Of a stretch of 36,831 nucleotides of DNA, positions 25,351-35,600 are shown one piece after another. The stretch lies in the NCBI GenBank assembly GCA_947487385.1, contig CANKWU010000018.1:1-36831 (forward strand), in the 5' to 3' direction. The position numbers and the translations under genes were made by a program. Source of the stretch: Spartobacteria bacterium. Lineage in GTDB: Bacteria > Verrucomicrobiota > Verrucomicrobiia > Chthoniobacterales > UBA6821. The number at the start of each line of letters is the position of its first letter. Positions within the stretch are counted from its first letter, which is position 1. The notes below the pieces were generated by a model. That model saw only the letters and a program-made list of their open reading frames with translations, ran no database searches and was not told the DNA's origin.

Positions 25351-25552
25351 GGAAGGAGCAAAAAATCGACTATCTCATCGAGAAAATCGAAATGATGACG
25401 TGAGGATTTGCTCCGTGATCTCACACCGTTTTATTGAGGAAAAGCGGAGGTAATCCGAACTGATTTGGCCATCCAACTGTTTCAAAAACCGAAAGGATTA
25501 TCTCTCGCCTAGGACACTTGGTGTCGGCTGGATGTGATACGCTTTCAAGATT
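25351..25552. other. gene-free island edge
   Basis: No convincing gene is present. A short plus-strand tail (KEQKIDYLIEKIEMMT then stop at 25401-25403) reads like the C-terminus of a lost protein. The rest holds no clear promoter or hairpin. It is visibly richer in A and T than the nuo region. Confidence 0.4.
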
Positions 25553-26296
25553 ATGGAGAACTCTCTGATCCCTACTTTTATTTCCTCGGTCGTCGCACTG
25601 TTGATTGCAGTCATTGGTGTTTTTCAGGATCGAATTCGACGCTTTTTAATGGGCGCTAGGCTGAAAGTTGAGTTTGAGATGAAGCCGCCATTTATTTTCA
25701 AAAAATCCTTATCTCCTGTAAAAAACGGTATTCGGTGGGAGACGTTTTACTTTCGAGTAGGAGTCATCAATGAAGGTAGTTCTTCAGCTTCAAAAGCTAC
25801 TGTCATGCTTGCAGGGATTGAGAAAAAGGATGAAGAAACCGGCACCTGGAAAAGACTTGATTGGTTCGTTCCGATCAATCTCGATTGGTGCCATAGTGTG
25901 GGCTTCGAGTACCCAGAGATCCATCCAGGATCGACGGCATATTTTGATCTTGGGATGTCTTCATGCTCCGCGAAAGATCTCGTTACATTTTTCGGAGCCC
26001 GCCTAGGGGAGCCAGATCTAAAGAAATTCCATCTTGCGACGAGCAGGATCGATGCAGCTCAAGCAGGCTACTCACTGCCCGAAGCCCACTACAGAATGCG
26101 GATTCATATTAGCGCCTCCAATTGTGACCCATTGGAGGTGAATTTTGAGTTTTGGTATGCCCCTGGTTGGTCGAGCGACACCAGCGAGCTACTCTCTTCA
26201 GATCACACCCGACTTAATCTGGTGAGCCAGTATCCGCAAAGCCTCGTCGCCTCGACCAGGCGATTGCTGAATAATGCTATGGAAGCTGATTCCTAG
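25553..26296 (+). CDS. membrane-anchored protein of unknown function in the restriction island
   Basis: I do not recognise a named family. The 247 residues begin with one transmembrane helix (about residues 7-24, PTFISSVVALLIAVIGVF). A basic patch (QDRIRRFLMGARLK) follows, which would place the rest in the cytoplasm. The soluble part is beta-rich: WETFYFRVGVINEGSSSASKATVMLAGI resembles an immunoglobulin-like strand pattern. The gene is the first of the island, on the same strand as hsdM and 51 bp before it. Its base composition is richer in A and T than hsdM. It may be an accessory or membrane-associated effector of the restriction locus, but this rests on position alone. Confidence 0.75.
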   Translation: MENSLIPTFISSVVALLIAVIGVFQDRIRRFLMGARLKVEFEMKPPFIFKKSLSPVKNGIRWETFYFRVGVINEGSSSASKATVMLAGIEKKDEETGTWKRLDWFVPINLDWCHSVGFEYPEIHPGSTAYFDLGMSSCSAKDLVTFFGARLGEPDLKKFHLATSRIDAAQAGYSLPEAHYRMRIHISASNCDPLEVNFEFWYAPGWSSDTSELLSSDHTRLNLVSQYPQSLVASTRRLLNNAMEADS

Positions 26297-26347
26297 ATCC
26301 ATTCCCTCCTCGCCACCTCCATCTCTGACCGCTATCTGTCATACATC

Positions 26348-27886
26348 ATGCTGACCGGGGAAATTCGCAATCAAGTTGACCGTATATGGAATGAGTTCGC
26401 CACCGGCGGGCTCTCCAACCCCCTGGAGGTCATCGAGCAGATCACCTACCTACTCTTTCTGAAGCGCCTGGATGATCTTCAGACTTTGGAGGAGAGCAAG
26501 GCGGCTCGCCTGGGCAAGCCGATCGAGCGTCGAGTTTTCCCTGAGGGGAAGGATCCGAAAGGGCGCTCCTATGAGGATCTGCGCTGGTCCCGCTTCAAGA
26601 ATTTCGCCCCCGCCGAGATGTTCGAGGTCATCGGGGAACATGTCTTCCCCTTCCTCCGCAATATCGGTGGAGATGGCTCCACCTACGCGCATCACATGAA
26701 GGATGCGAGGTTCACCATTCCGAAGGCCTCCCTACTGGCCAAGGTCGTCGACATGATCGACCACATTCCCATGGAGGAGCGGGATACCAAGGGAGATCTC
26801 TACGAGTACATGCTCGGGAAGATCGCCTCGGCCGGCAGGAATGGTCAGTTCCGGACACCCCGCCACATCATTCAGCTCATGGTCGTGCTGACGACTCCCA
26901 CGGCTAAGGATGTTATCTGTGATCCGGCTAGCGGCACATGCGGTTTCCTCGTGGCTGCCGGAGAGTATCTCCGCGACCTCCATCCCGAGATCCTGCGCGA
27001 TAAGGCACTCCGGAAGCATTTCCACGAGGGGATGTTCCATGGGTTCGATTTCGACAACACCATGCTTCGGATCGGCAGCATGAACATGCAGCTGCACGGC
27101 GTGGAGAATCCCGACATCCGCTACCGCGACTCCCTCGGACAGGATCATGCCGGAGAGGAGGAGAAATACACCCTCGTCCTGGCGAATCCTCCCTTCGCCG
27201 GATCACTCGACTACGAAAACTGCTCTAAGGACCTACTGCAGGTTGTTAAAACCAAGAAGACTGAGCTCCTCTTCATGATCCTCTTCCTCCGCCTGCTGAA
27301 GCCGGGAGGGCGTGCGGCGGTCATCGTTCCCGATGGCGTCCTCTTCGGCTCGTCGAAGGCCCACAAAGAACTCCGCCGCCTGCTGGTCGAGGAGCAGAAG
27401 CTCGATGCCGTCATCTCCCTACCGGGTGGCGTCTTCAAGCCCTACGCCGGAGTCTCCACGGCGATCCTCCTCTTGACCAAGACAAACTCCGGCGGCACAG
27501 AGCATGTCTGGTTTTATGATGTTGCTGCAGATGGCTGGAGCCTGGATGACAAGCGCACCCCGCTCCTCCCTACGGAGAAGCTCGGCTCGGTTCCTCGGGA
27601 GTCGCTCTCTGTGGAGGAACACGTTAAAAACAACCTCCCCGACCTCCTCGCCCGATGGAGTCAGCGTGATGGATCAGAGAAGGGGAATGCCCGGACTGCA
27701 CAGAGCTTCTGCGTGCCGAAGGCGGATATTGCCGCCCAGGGCTATGACCTCTCGCTGAACCGCTACAAGGAAGTCGTCCATGAAGTCGTCGCCCACAAGC
27801 CTCCCAAGGAGATCATCGCGAGCCTTGCCGAACTTGAGAAAGAAATCGTCCTCGGGATGAAGGAACTGGAGGAGATGCTGAAGTGA
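26348..27886 (+). CDS. hsdM: Type I restriction-modification system, DNA methyltransferase subunit M
   Basis: HsdM methylates adenine at N6 within the split target chosen by HsdS, and is also required for restriction. The 512 residues start with the HsdM N-terminal helical domain (NPLEVIEQITYLLFLKRLDD). They contain the S-adenosylmethionine motif I DPASGTCGF (residues 192-200) and the catalytic motif IV NPPF (residues 280-283). The C-terminus is a charged helix (LAELEKEIVLGMKELEEMLK). Key residues are all present, so it should be active. Its stop overlaps the hsdS start in GTGA, so the two are translationally coupled, which keeps M and S in proportion. Confidence 0.97.
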   Translation: MLTGEIRNQVDRIWNEFATGGLSNPLEVIEQITYLLFLKRLDDLQTLEESKAARLGKPIERRVFPEGKDPKGRSYEDLRWSRFKNFAPAEMFEVIGEHVFPFLRNIGGDGSTYAHHMKDARFTIPKASLLAKVVDMIDHIPMEERDTKGDLYEYMLGKIASAGRNGQFRTPRHIIQLMVVLTTPTAKDVICDPASGTCGFLVAAGEYLRDLHPEILRDKALRKHFHEGMFHGFDFDNTMLRIGSMNMQLHGVENPDIRYRDSLGQDHAGEEEKYTLVLANPPFAGSLDYENCSKDLLQVVKTKKTELLFMILFLRLLKPGGRAAVIVPDGVLFGSSKAHKELRRLLVEEQKLDAVISLPGGVFKPYAGVSTAILLLTKTNSGGTEHVWFYDVAADGWSLDDKRTPLLPTEKLGSVPRESLSVEEHVKNNLPDLLARWSQRDGSEKGNARTAQSFCVPKADIAAQGYDLSLNRYKEVVHEVVAHKPPKEIIASLAELEKEIVLGMKELEEMLK

Positions 27887-29046
27887 GAACTCGGATTCGT
27901 CTCGACGACGTGTGCGAAGTAGTGATGGGCCAAGCTCCAAGCGGCACCGCCTATAATAATGATGGCAAAGGCTGGCCTTTAATTGCAGGCGCTGGAGACT
28001 TTTACGAATCAAAGCCCAAGGCTAAAAAGTTCACAACGGAAGCGTCTAAACTAAGTCGGGATGGAGATATAGTTCTCGGGATACGGGCTTCCATTGGAGA
28101 AAAGGTTCTTGCTGATGGAGTGTATTGTCTAGGTCGTGGAGTTGCGGCACTCCGGCCTAAAAAGTCATTGGAAACAGGGTTTCTTTGGCACTGGCTTGAT
28201 CACTCTGCTCCACGCTTAGCGGCTAAAGCAAAGGGAGCGACATTCAAACAAGTCAATCGTGAGGACATTGGGGAATTAGAAATTGCCCTGCCTGCCTTGG
28301 AGGAGCAGAAGCGGATTGCCGAGGTGTTGGATAAGGCCGAAGAACTTCGAACCAAACGCCGCGCCGCTCTTACCCAACTCGATTCACTAACCCAATCCCT
28401 CTTCTTAGAGATGTTTGGGGATCCGATTGAAAATGAAAGGCGTTGGGATGAGGTTCAGGTCAGAGATTTTGTAGCTGGTTTTGAAAGTGGAAAAAGCCTG
28501 GTGGCTGATGATGAGGATTCGCAGGAATCTCCCTACAGGGTGCTCAAGGTGAGTGCTGTTACTTCGCTTCGATTCCGATCTGATGAAAGCAAAGCCCTGC
28601 CGGTAGATTACATTCCCCCTCACTCTCATATTGTTCGAAAAGGTGATTTGCTCTTCAGTCGTGCAAATACAGCCGATCTTATTGGGGCTACGGCTTTTGT
28701 TGAGGAGGTTGCAGCAAATCTAGTGCTTCCCGATAAACTCTGGAGGTTTGTGTGGCACACTCCTAGGAATGCGAATCCGAGCTTTGTTCGCTTCCTTTTT
28801 CAGCATCCAAAGTTCCGCCATGAAATTGGTAAACGGGCGACAGGAACCAGCGGATCCATGAAGAATATCTCCCAAGAGAAGGTATTGGGAATTATCTGCG
28901 CCCTGCCCCCAATGGAGCTTCAAGAGAAATTCGCCCAACGAGTCTCGGCCATTGAAAAGCTCAAAGCTACTCAACGCGCCTCCCTAGCCGAACTCGACAC
29001 CCTCTTCGCCTCCCTTCAGCACCTGGCTTTTAGAGGAGATTTCTAA
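27883..29046 (+). CDS. hsdS: Type I restriction-modification system, specificity subunit S
   Basis: The 387-residue protein has the HsdS layout of two target recognition domains, each followed by a long helical conserved region. TRD1 spans about residues 1-138. The first conserved helix begins at about residue 139 (LEEQKRIAEVLDKAEELR, then RRAALTQLDSLTQSLFLEMFGDP). TRD2 covers about 190-340. The second helix is LQEKFAQRVSAIEKLKATQRASLAELDTLFASLQHLAFRGDF. The repeats set the spacing of the two half-sites. The start is a GTG overlapping the hsdM stop. The TRDs are richer in A and T than the conserved helices, the usual sign of TRD exchange. The recognition sequence cannot be read from this. Confidence 0.95.
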   Translation: MRTRIRLDDVCEVVMGQAPSGTAYNNDGKGWPLIAGAGDFYESKPKAKKFTTEASKLSRDGDIVLGIRASIGEKVLADGVYCLGRGVAALRPKKSLETGFLWHWLDHSAPRLAAKAKGATFKQVNREDIGELEIALPALEEQKRIAEVLDKAEELRTKRRAALTQLDSLTQSLFLEMFGDPIENERRWDEVQVRDFVAGFESGKSLVADDEDSQESPYRVLKVSAVTSLRFRSDESKALPVDYIPPHSHIVRKGDLLFSRANTADLIGATAFVEEVAANLVLPDKLWRFVWHTPRNANPSFVRFLFQHPKFRHEIGKRATGTSGSMKNISQEKVLGIICALPPMELQEKFAQRVSAIEKLKATQRASLAELDTLFASLQHLAFRGDF

Positions 29047-29055
29047 GAAGAGACA

Positions 29056-32000
29056 ATGAGTGTTTTTGATCCTCTGGCAGATGGAGACGAAATCGATCCC
29101 AGAAATTCCGTCTTCACTTTTTCTGAAAAGCAACTTTTGATCTATAGACTGCTAGCTTATTACAATAGTGGAAACCTGGCTACTATCTATCGTGGTGCTC
29201 ACCAAGTTCTTCAGTCACAGATAACAGACTGCGAAGCACTAGCAGCCCATGGCTTTAGGGAAGTGATTGATCGGGCGGGATTTTGGTTTGGAGAGGAAGA
29301 CTCGATTGATATGAAAACTCATTTTAATAATGAGTTGAGAACAAAGCACGAAAAGCCTCTCAGAAATATTTCGCCTGATTATTTGAGTGCTGATCCGCGA
29401 ATACTATCCAGCCTTGCATCTGCATTTCTTTCCTTTTGTGACTGGATTGATAGGGATCGTCCGCGAAGAATTGAGCAAGCGTCTAAGGCGCTATTGGGCT
29501 TTCAGAAAAGGCGTACCGCACCACATACTTTTGAAGATGATAAAACCAGGTGGAAAACTCTTTATTGGGATTTTTCAGATATTGCCCATCACCGCAGTGA
29601 TAACCGATCAGGTTTAATTCTGAGTTTAGTCAAGGACCTTGAGGACATATTGCTCAGATATTTGCGCCCAAATGAGCCGGAAAAATTCAATGGAATTAAA
29701 TCTATTGTAGAATCAACTGCAAATCCTTCTGGTGATACATTGGAAGCAATTTATCAGCTTTTTGACCAATGGGCTGAGCGTATTTTCTTTTTTGAATGCA
29801 TTAAAGATAGTAACTGGGTTTCGGTTCTGTTGCAAAATGGGTGGTTTGATATTGGAGAAAAATATGGTCCTAATCTCGATTCTCCTAACCCCCTTCTTCC
29901 CGAAGTGTTTCTTTTGGAGAAATTTGCCGAAGCAGCACCTGATCCGGTACACAAGGCGTCTCTGAAGCTTGCAACCAAGGCTGCACCTTTCATTCAACAA
30001 AAGCTTTTGGATGTTGCTTCCAAACTACCAATCACATTAGCAGCGGACTTGATCCCTTATGCAAAATCTTGGTTAAAAGAAAAAATTCAGGGACGCGCAC
30101 ATTTGCCATATCAAAACTTTATTGCTCATCTTATCTCAAGCGGTCTGTCTAGAGAGGTGATGGCTTTAATTACCGAAACACTGTGTTTCAGATCTGAAAC
30201 TACATCTGCGGAAGAGGCTGATGCAGATATTCAAAGTGATTATGATAAAATCCTTAAGAAATCAAATGCTGCCCCGCTGTGGGATCTTCATGATTACAAA
30301 GAATTAGTAACTCAAATAACTCAGAAAGTTCGACCTATTGATGTTCTGAGTCTTTTTACGCTTTATTGTGATCTTTTGTCAGAGGCGATCACTCTATCAT
30401 CTGCAGTTGAAGATTCAGAAGGCCGAAAATGGGATGATGGCTCAGAAATATGGATGGGTTCAGTAGAGCCCAGTGATCAGCTTCGAGACTACGATCACAG
30501 AGAATACCTCGTCATTGGCATCCGTGATCTGGCTGAAAAATGTATTCGAGAAGATGCATCAGCTCTGATTGCCATTTATCAATCTTTAACATCTTATAAG
30601 TGGCTCGTCTTTAGAAGGATAGCATTTCATCTGCTGCGTCAGTTCCCTGATACAGCAGGTGCTATGATTGGAGAACCGCTTTTAGCTGGAGCCACTTATG
30701 GCGCTGAGAACTCTCATGAGTGGCTTTTGCTGCTTCAATCCCAATATGAAAATCTTAATGACGTGCAAAAAGCCGTTATCCTCGATTGGATCGATCGGGG
30801 GCCTGATCTGAAATGGAATATTGATTATTATAGGCAAACCCATGAAGGGAACATACCCGGTGAAGAAATTGTTCAGGGTTGGAAACGGTATTGGCAATAT
30901 CAGCTTCTTTTCCTTCTTGATGGAAAACTACCGGAGTATTGGCAGACGATTTTCCGTGCCCTTGATTCCGAGTTCAAGGGGCCAGGTCATGCGACATTTA
31001 AGAGATACTGGAGCAGTGGTGTTCAAACAGTGCCTCATGAAAGTCCCTTCACAGTAGAATCCATTCTGACTGAGTCGAACGACGGCGTCCTTTCTGAAAT
31101 CAAGGGTTGGAAACAGAAAAACCATTGGGATGAGCGTACCGAGTGGGGTCTTCATGGGGCTCTGAAAAGTGCTGCTCTTAAACAGCCTGAGTTTTTCCTC
31201 AAAGACATTCAGAAGTATCGGAGCCTATCCGATCACGAGCGTCTCTCTGCTGATCGGTACCTGAGTGTACTGCAAGGGTGTTTCGAGGCGGGCATCGCGG
31301 GCACTCCGTTGGACTGGCCTGCCCTGCTGACTGAAACCGTGTGGGCCATCCGTGAGGTCATCCTAAAGCTGGCTAGCCCTGAGAATCGTAATCTTGGAAT
31401 CGATATTGCCAGAGGTCTGGAAGGAGCGATTTCCAAGAAGGAGGCAAATTTCCCAAGCTCTGCATGGGATCAGTTGATGGGCTGTATCGCCCTGCTCCTA
31501 CAACATCCGGATCCCGAGAAGGATGGCAAGGATACGGAGTCTCCAGGAAAGCTGGCCATGACATCGCTGAATACAACGCGGTTGGTGGCGCTGCGTGCTC
31601 TCTTTGATCTGGATCGAGTCCTGCATTCTGAAGGAGTACCGCAGAGGGAAGACTTGAAGAAGCGTGTGCTTGAACTTCTGGAAGTTCAACTAAGGACAGA
31701 GCCGACGCTGGCTGGTCGCGGAATCTACGGTGAAAAGATGTCTATGCTGCTTCACTTTCATCGTGGATGGGTGGAGGAGCATCTTGGGAACCTCTTCCCT
31801 GAGGGGGAGAATCGCGTGACAGAAAGAAACGTTGTCTGGGGCTGCTTTGTCACCATGCAGGGGGCCTCGAAAATTGCACTTGAGGTTCTTGGGAAAGAGT
31901 ATTCCCGGGCGATCGAATCAATCTCCCATGAACCTCGTAAAAAGGATTCCCGTCAGTGGGATCCCGGTGAGGGGCTTGTTCATCATCTGGCGGCTTACTA

Positions 32001-32631
32001 CTGGTGGGGTAACTTTCCCCTGCCTGATCAGGCTGGGACATCGGGCAATCTACTCGATCAGTTCTACAAGAAGGGGACGGTCGCCCTGAGGGCTCACCTG
32101 CTGACTTTTATCGGCAGGAGCATGAGAAACACCAAGGAAGGTGTCCCTGATGATATCAAAGAGCGGTTTCAAGATCTCATGGAGTGGCGGTTGAGAGAAC
32201 TGGAACAATCCGGCATCACGAGCGACCAACTTGCAGAGCTGGAGGGCTTCTGGACATGGGTGGATGCCCAGATGCTGGATGCTGCCTGGACGGTAAAAAC
32301 TCTCCAAAGAGTTCTGACTTTGCATCCGTTCGTCGGCGATGGCCATGACTTCATGGTGATCAAGCCGCTGGCCGCGTACTCAGCCAACCATCCGGAGGTA
32401 GCCATGGACTGTTTCTACAAAATCGTCTTTCCAAAAAAGGATGAAGAGAAGGAGACCCCTTACTGGTGGGGACTTGATGAGGAGATCAAAACGATTCTGC
32501 GCCATGGCCTCGGCTCCACGGAGGGAGCCAAAAAGCAGGCCGAGGATGTCCAGGACCAGCTCCTGCGGCTGGGGAGATTCCAGTTCCGTAATCTTGATCC
32601 CAAGCCGGGGGAAACTGGAGAGCTTGGCTGA
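29056..32631 (+). CDS. large protein of unknown function inside the hsd operon
   Basis: I do not recognise this 1191-residue protein. It has no signal peptide or transmembrane helix. I see no Walker A, DExx box, nuclease, TIR, SIR2 or protease motif. It looks largely alpha-helical, with scattered tryptophans and charged helices (for example KRIERF-like stretches and LRAHLLTFIGRSMRN), in the manner of HEAT/ARM-type scaffolds or the sensor parts of defence NTPases. An oddity is a tight HHR in FSDIAHHRSDN near residue 180. The gene begins 9 bp after hsdS and ends 47 bp before hsdR, so it is probably co-transcribed with them. From the start to about 31230 (residue ~725) it is clearly richer in A and T than the remainder, which matches hsdR. 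That suggests a mosaic origin or exchange of the N-terminal part. Confidence 0.85.
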   Translation: MSVFDPLADGDEIDPRNSVFTFSEKQLLIYRLLAYYNSGNLATIYRGAHQVLQSQITDCEALAAHGFREVIDRAGFWFGEEDSIDMKTHFNNELRTKHEKPLRNISPDYLSADPRILSSLASAFLSFCDWIDRDRPRRIEQASKALLGFQKRRTAPHTFEDDKTRWKTLYWDFSDIAHHRSDNRSGLILSLVKDLEDILLRYLRPNEPEKFNGIKSIVESTANPSGDTLEAIYQLFDQWAERIFFFECIKDSNWVSVLLQNGWFDIGEKYGPNLDSPNPLLPEVFLLEKFAEAAPDPVHKASLKLATKAAPFIQQKLLDVASKLPITLAADLIPYAKSWLKEKIQGRAHLPYQNFIAHLISSGLSREVMALITETLCFRSETTSAEEADADIQSDYDKILKKSNAAPLWDLHDYKELVTQITQKVRPIDVLSLFTLYCDLLSEAITLSSAVEDSEGRKWDDGSEIWMGSVEPSDQLRDYDHREYLVIGIRDLAEKCIREDASALIAIYQSLTSYKWLVFRRIAFHLLRQFPDTAGAMIGEPLLAGATYGAENSHEWLLLLQSQYENLNDVQKAVILDWIDRGPDLKWNIDYYRQTHEGNIPGEEIVQGWKRYWQYQLLFLLDGKLPEYWQTIFRALDSEFKGPGHATFKRYWSSGVQTVPHESPFTVESILTESNDGVLSEIKGWKQKNHWDERTEWGLHGALKSAALKQPEFFLKDIQKYRSLSDHERLSADRYLSVLQGCFEAGIAGTPLDWPALLTETVWAIREVILKLASPENRNLGIDIARGLEGAISKKEANFPSSAWDQLMGCIALLLQHPDPEKDGKDTESPGKLAMTSLNTTRLVALRALFDLDRVLHSEGVPQREDLKKRVLELLEVQLRTEPTLAGRGIYGEKMSMLLHFHRGWVEEHLGNLFPEGENRVTERNVVWGCFVTMQGASKIALEVLGKEYSRAIESISHEPRKKDSRQWDPGEGLVHHLAAYYWWGNFPLPDQAGTSGNLLDQFYKKGTVALRAHLLTFIGRSMRNTKEGVPDDIKERFQDLMEWRLRELEQSGITSDQLAELEGFWTWVDAQMLDAAWTVKTLQRVLTLHPFVGDGHDFMVIKPLAAYSANHPEVAMDCFYKIVFPKKDEEKETPYWWGLDEEIKTILRHGLGSTEGAKKQAEDVQDQLLRLGRFQFRNLDPKPGETGELG

Positions 32632-32678
32632 TGTGATTTCATCTTGGAACAAGTCCCCAAGCATACTAATCGGAACCC

Positions 32679-35600
32679 ATGAGCCAATTCGCCTTCTTAG
32701 CCCCAGAATGGCCTACCCTGCAGGATGCGGCAGCGAAGGCTGAGTCGCTGGTCTATCCTGATCCGAGGGCTGCGTGCTTCTACGCAAGGAGGTCCCTGGA
32801 GTTAGTAGTCCACTGGATCTACAAGAACGATGCGGATCTGAAGCTGCCGTATCAGGAGAATCTCAGCGCTCTCGTCCATGAGCCCTGCTTCCGGAATGTA
32901 GTGGGGCCCGCGATCTTCGCTAAGGCCCGCCTGATCCGTGAAGTCGGCAATCAGGCGGTTCATAGTCACAAGCCGATCCGACAATACGATGCGCTGATGG
33001 CGGTGAAGGAGCTCTTTCATCTAAGCTACTGGCTGGTGCAGACCTATGGCCAAGGTGCCAAGCCTGCAGCTGATCTCGCCTTCAATCCCGAGCTGCTGCC
33101 CAAGGGGGCGACTGGGGTAGCCGTCCAAGCACAGACGCGGGAGCAGCTTCAGAAGCTGGAGCGTGATCTGAGTGAGCGTGATGAGAAGCTCACAACCCTC
33201 TTGGAGGAGAAGGCCGGTCTGGATGCGGAGGTCCTCCGCCTCCGTGCCGAAGTGGCCACCGTCCGCAAAGCGAATGCAGCCAAGGGAGATGATCATGACT
33301 ACTCGGAGGCGGAGACGCGGGACTACTTCATCGATCTGCTGCTCAAGGAATCCGGATGGGCTCTCGATCAGGAGCGTGATCGGGAGTTTCCCGTGACAGG
33401 GATGCCCAATGAGAAGGGTGAGGGATTCGTCGATTATGTTCTCTGGGGAGATAATGGCCTCCCGCTCGCAGTCGTGGAGGCAAAGCGCACCAAGCGCGAT
33501 CCTCGTGTCGGCCAGCAACAGGCGAAGCTCTATGCCGACTGTCTGGAGACGATGTATGGGCGCAGGCCGGTCATTTTCTACTCGAATGGCTATGAGCACT
33601 GGATCTGGGATGATGCGAGCTATCCGCCGAGACCCGTGCAGGGCTTTTACAAGAAGGATGAGCTGGAGCTGATGATTCAGCGCCGATCCTCAAGGAAGTC
33701 GCTTGCTGGGACCGAGATTAACAAGGGGATCGTCGAGCGCTACTATCAGGAGAGGGCCATCCGGAGGATTGCGGAGGCCTTCGAGAAGGATCATGACCGG
33801 AAGGCTCTGCTCGTCATGGCAACGGGATCGGGCAAGACGCGGACGGTGATCGCGCTGTCCGATCTGCTGATGCGGTGCAACTGGGCGAAGCGTGTGCTCT
33901 TCCTGGCGGACCGGGTGGCACTGGTGAAGCAGGCCGTTAATGCTTTCAAGGAATTTCTCCCCGATTCCTCGCCCGTGAATCTCGTGACTGAGAAGTATGT
34001 TGAGGGACGTGTCTATGTCTCCACCTATCCCACCATGATGGGGCTGATCGACGAGACGCAGGATGGAAGCCGGAGATTCGGACCAGGGCACTTTGACCTG
34101 ATCATCATCGATGAGGCCCATCGCTCGGTCTTCCAGAAATACAGAGCGATCTTCGATTACTTTGACTCGATGCTGGTCGGGCTGACCGCCACGCCCAAGG
34201 ACGAGGTGGATCGCAATACCTACAGTCTCTTTGAACTGGAGAAGGGTGTGCCAACCGATGCCTACTCGCTGGAGGAGGCGGTGAAGGATGGCTATCTCGT
34301 TCCGCCGAAGGCCATCTCTATTTCATTGAAGTTCCCGAGGGAGGGGATCGCCTACAAGAATCTCTCCGAGGAGGAGAAGGAGGCTTGGGATGCCCTGGAG
34401 TGGGATGAGGACGGAAACAGACCTGCCAATGTAGAACCGGAGGTGGTCAACAAGTGGCTCTTCAACAAAGACACGGTGGACAAGGTGCTGGAGCACCTGA
34501 TGGTCCATGGCCAGAAGGTGGCCGGTGGTGATCGTCTGGGGAAGACGATCATTTTCGCCAAGAATCAGAACCATGCCGAATACATCGCGGAGAGGTTCAA
34601 TGCCAACTATCCCCACTACAAGGGAGCGTTCGCGAGGGTGATCACCTTCAAGACGGAATACGCTCAGGACCTGATCGAGGACTTTAGCAAGAAGGACGGC
34701 GCACCCCATATCGCGATCTCCGTGGACATGCTCGATACGGGTATCGATGTGCCGGAGGTGGTGAATGTGGTCTTTTTTAAGCCGGTCCGCTCAAAGACCA
34801 AGTTCTGGCAGATGGTGGGACGCGGCACGCGACTGTGCCCTAATTTATTCGGGCCGGGGAAGAACAAGGAGTTCTTCTCCATTTTTGACTTTTGCCAGAA
34901 CCTGGAATTCTTCGGAGAAGATCCGGAGACCTCCGAGGGCTCGGTGGTTGCGTCACTCGGCAAGAAGCTCTTCGTGAAGCGTCTGCAGCTGATCGGATGT
35001 CTGGATGAGTTGATCAGTGGTGAGCTGCACGGAAAAGAGGGCAACTCTGGAATCGAAGAGGTGAGAAAGACCGCTGGGGGACTCCTCCATCAAGAAGTGC
35101 AGGGGATGAATCTCGAGAACTTCGTGGTGCGCCCTCGGCGACGACTGGTGGAGAAGTATTCTGGGGAATCTGCTTGGACTGTACTTTCCATCGAGGAGCT
35201 CGGGGAACTGGCACAGCAAGTGGCGGGGCTACCCTCGGAGATCAAGACAGATGAGGAGGAGGCGAAGCGGTTCGACCTTCTGATGCTCAATCTGCAACTC
35301 GCTCTGCTGCAAAAGCAGGCTTCGTTCAAGCGGCTGCGGGAACAGGTTCTCATGATTGCCGGATTGTTGGAGGAAAAAGCCAGTATCCCGATGGTCCGCG
35401 ACCAGATGATGCTCATTGAAGAAATCCAGTCGGAGCCATTCTGGGAGCATGTCACCGTGCCGATTCTGGAGAGGGTGAGGATTCAGTTGAGGAAGCTAAT
35501 CCAGTTTATCGAGAAGAAGGATCGTAAGCCGGTCTACACGGATTTCGAGGATGAGGAGGGCGAATCCAAGGAGATCGAGCTGCCTGGCGTCAGTGGGGGA

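Noticed and set aside
29713-30000. Overlapping small frames on both strands within the large unknown gene
   Set aside because: They have no ribosome binding sites or family matches, and the long frame runs unbroken through them.
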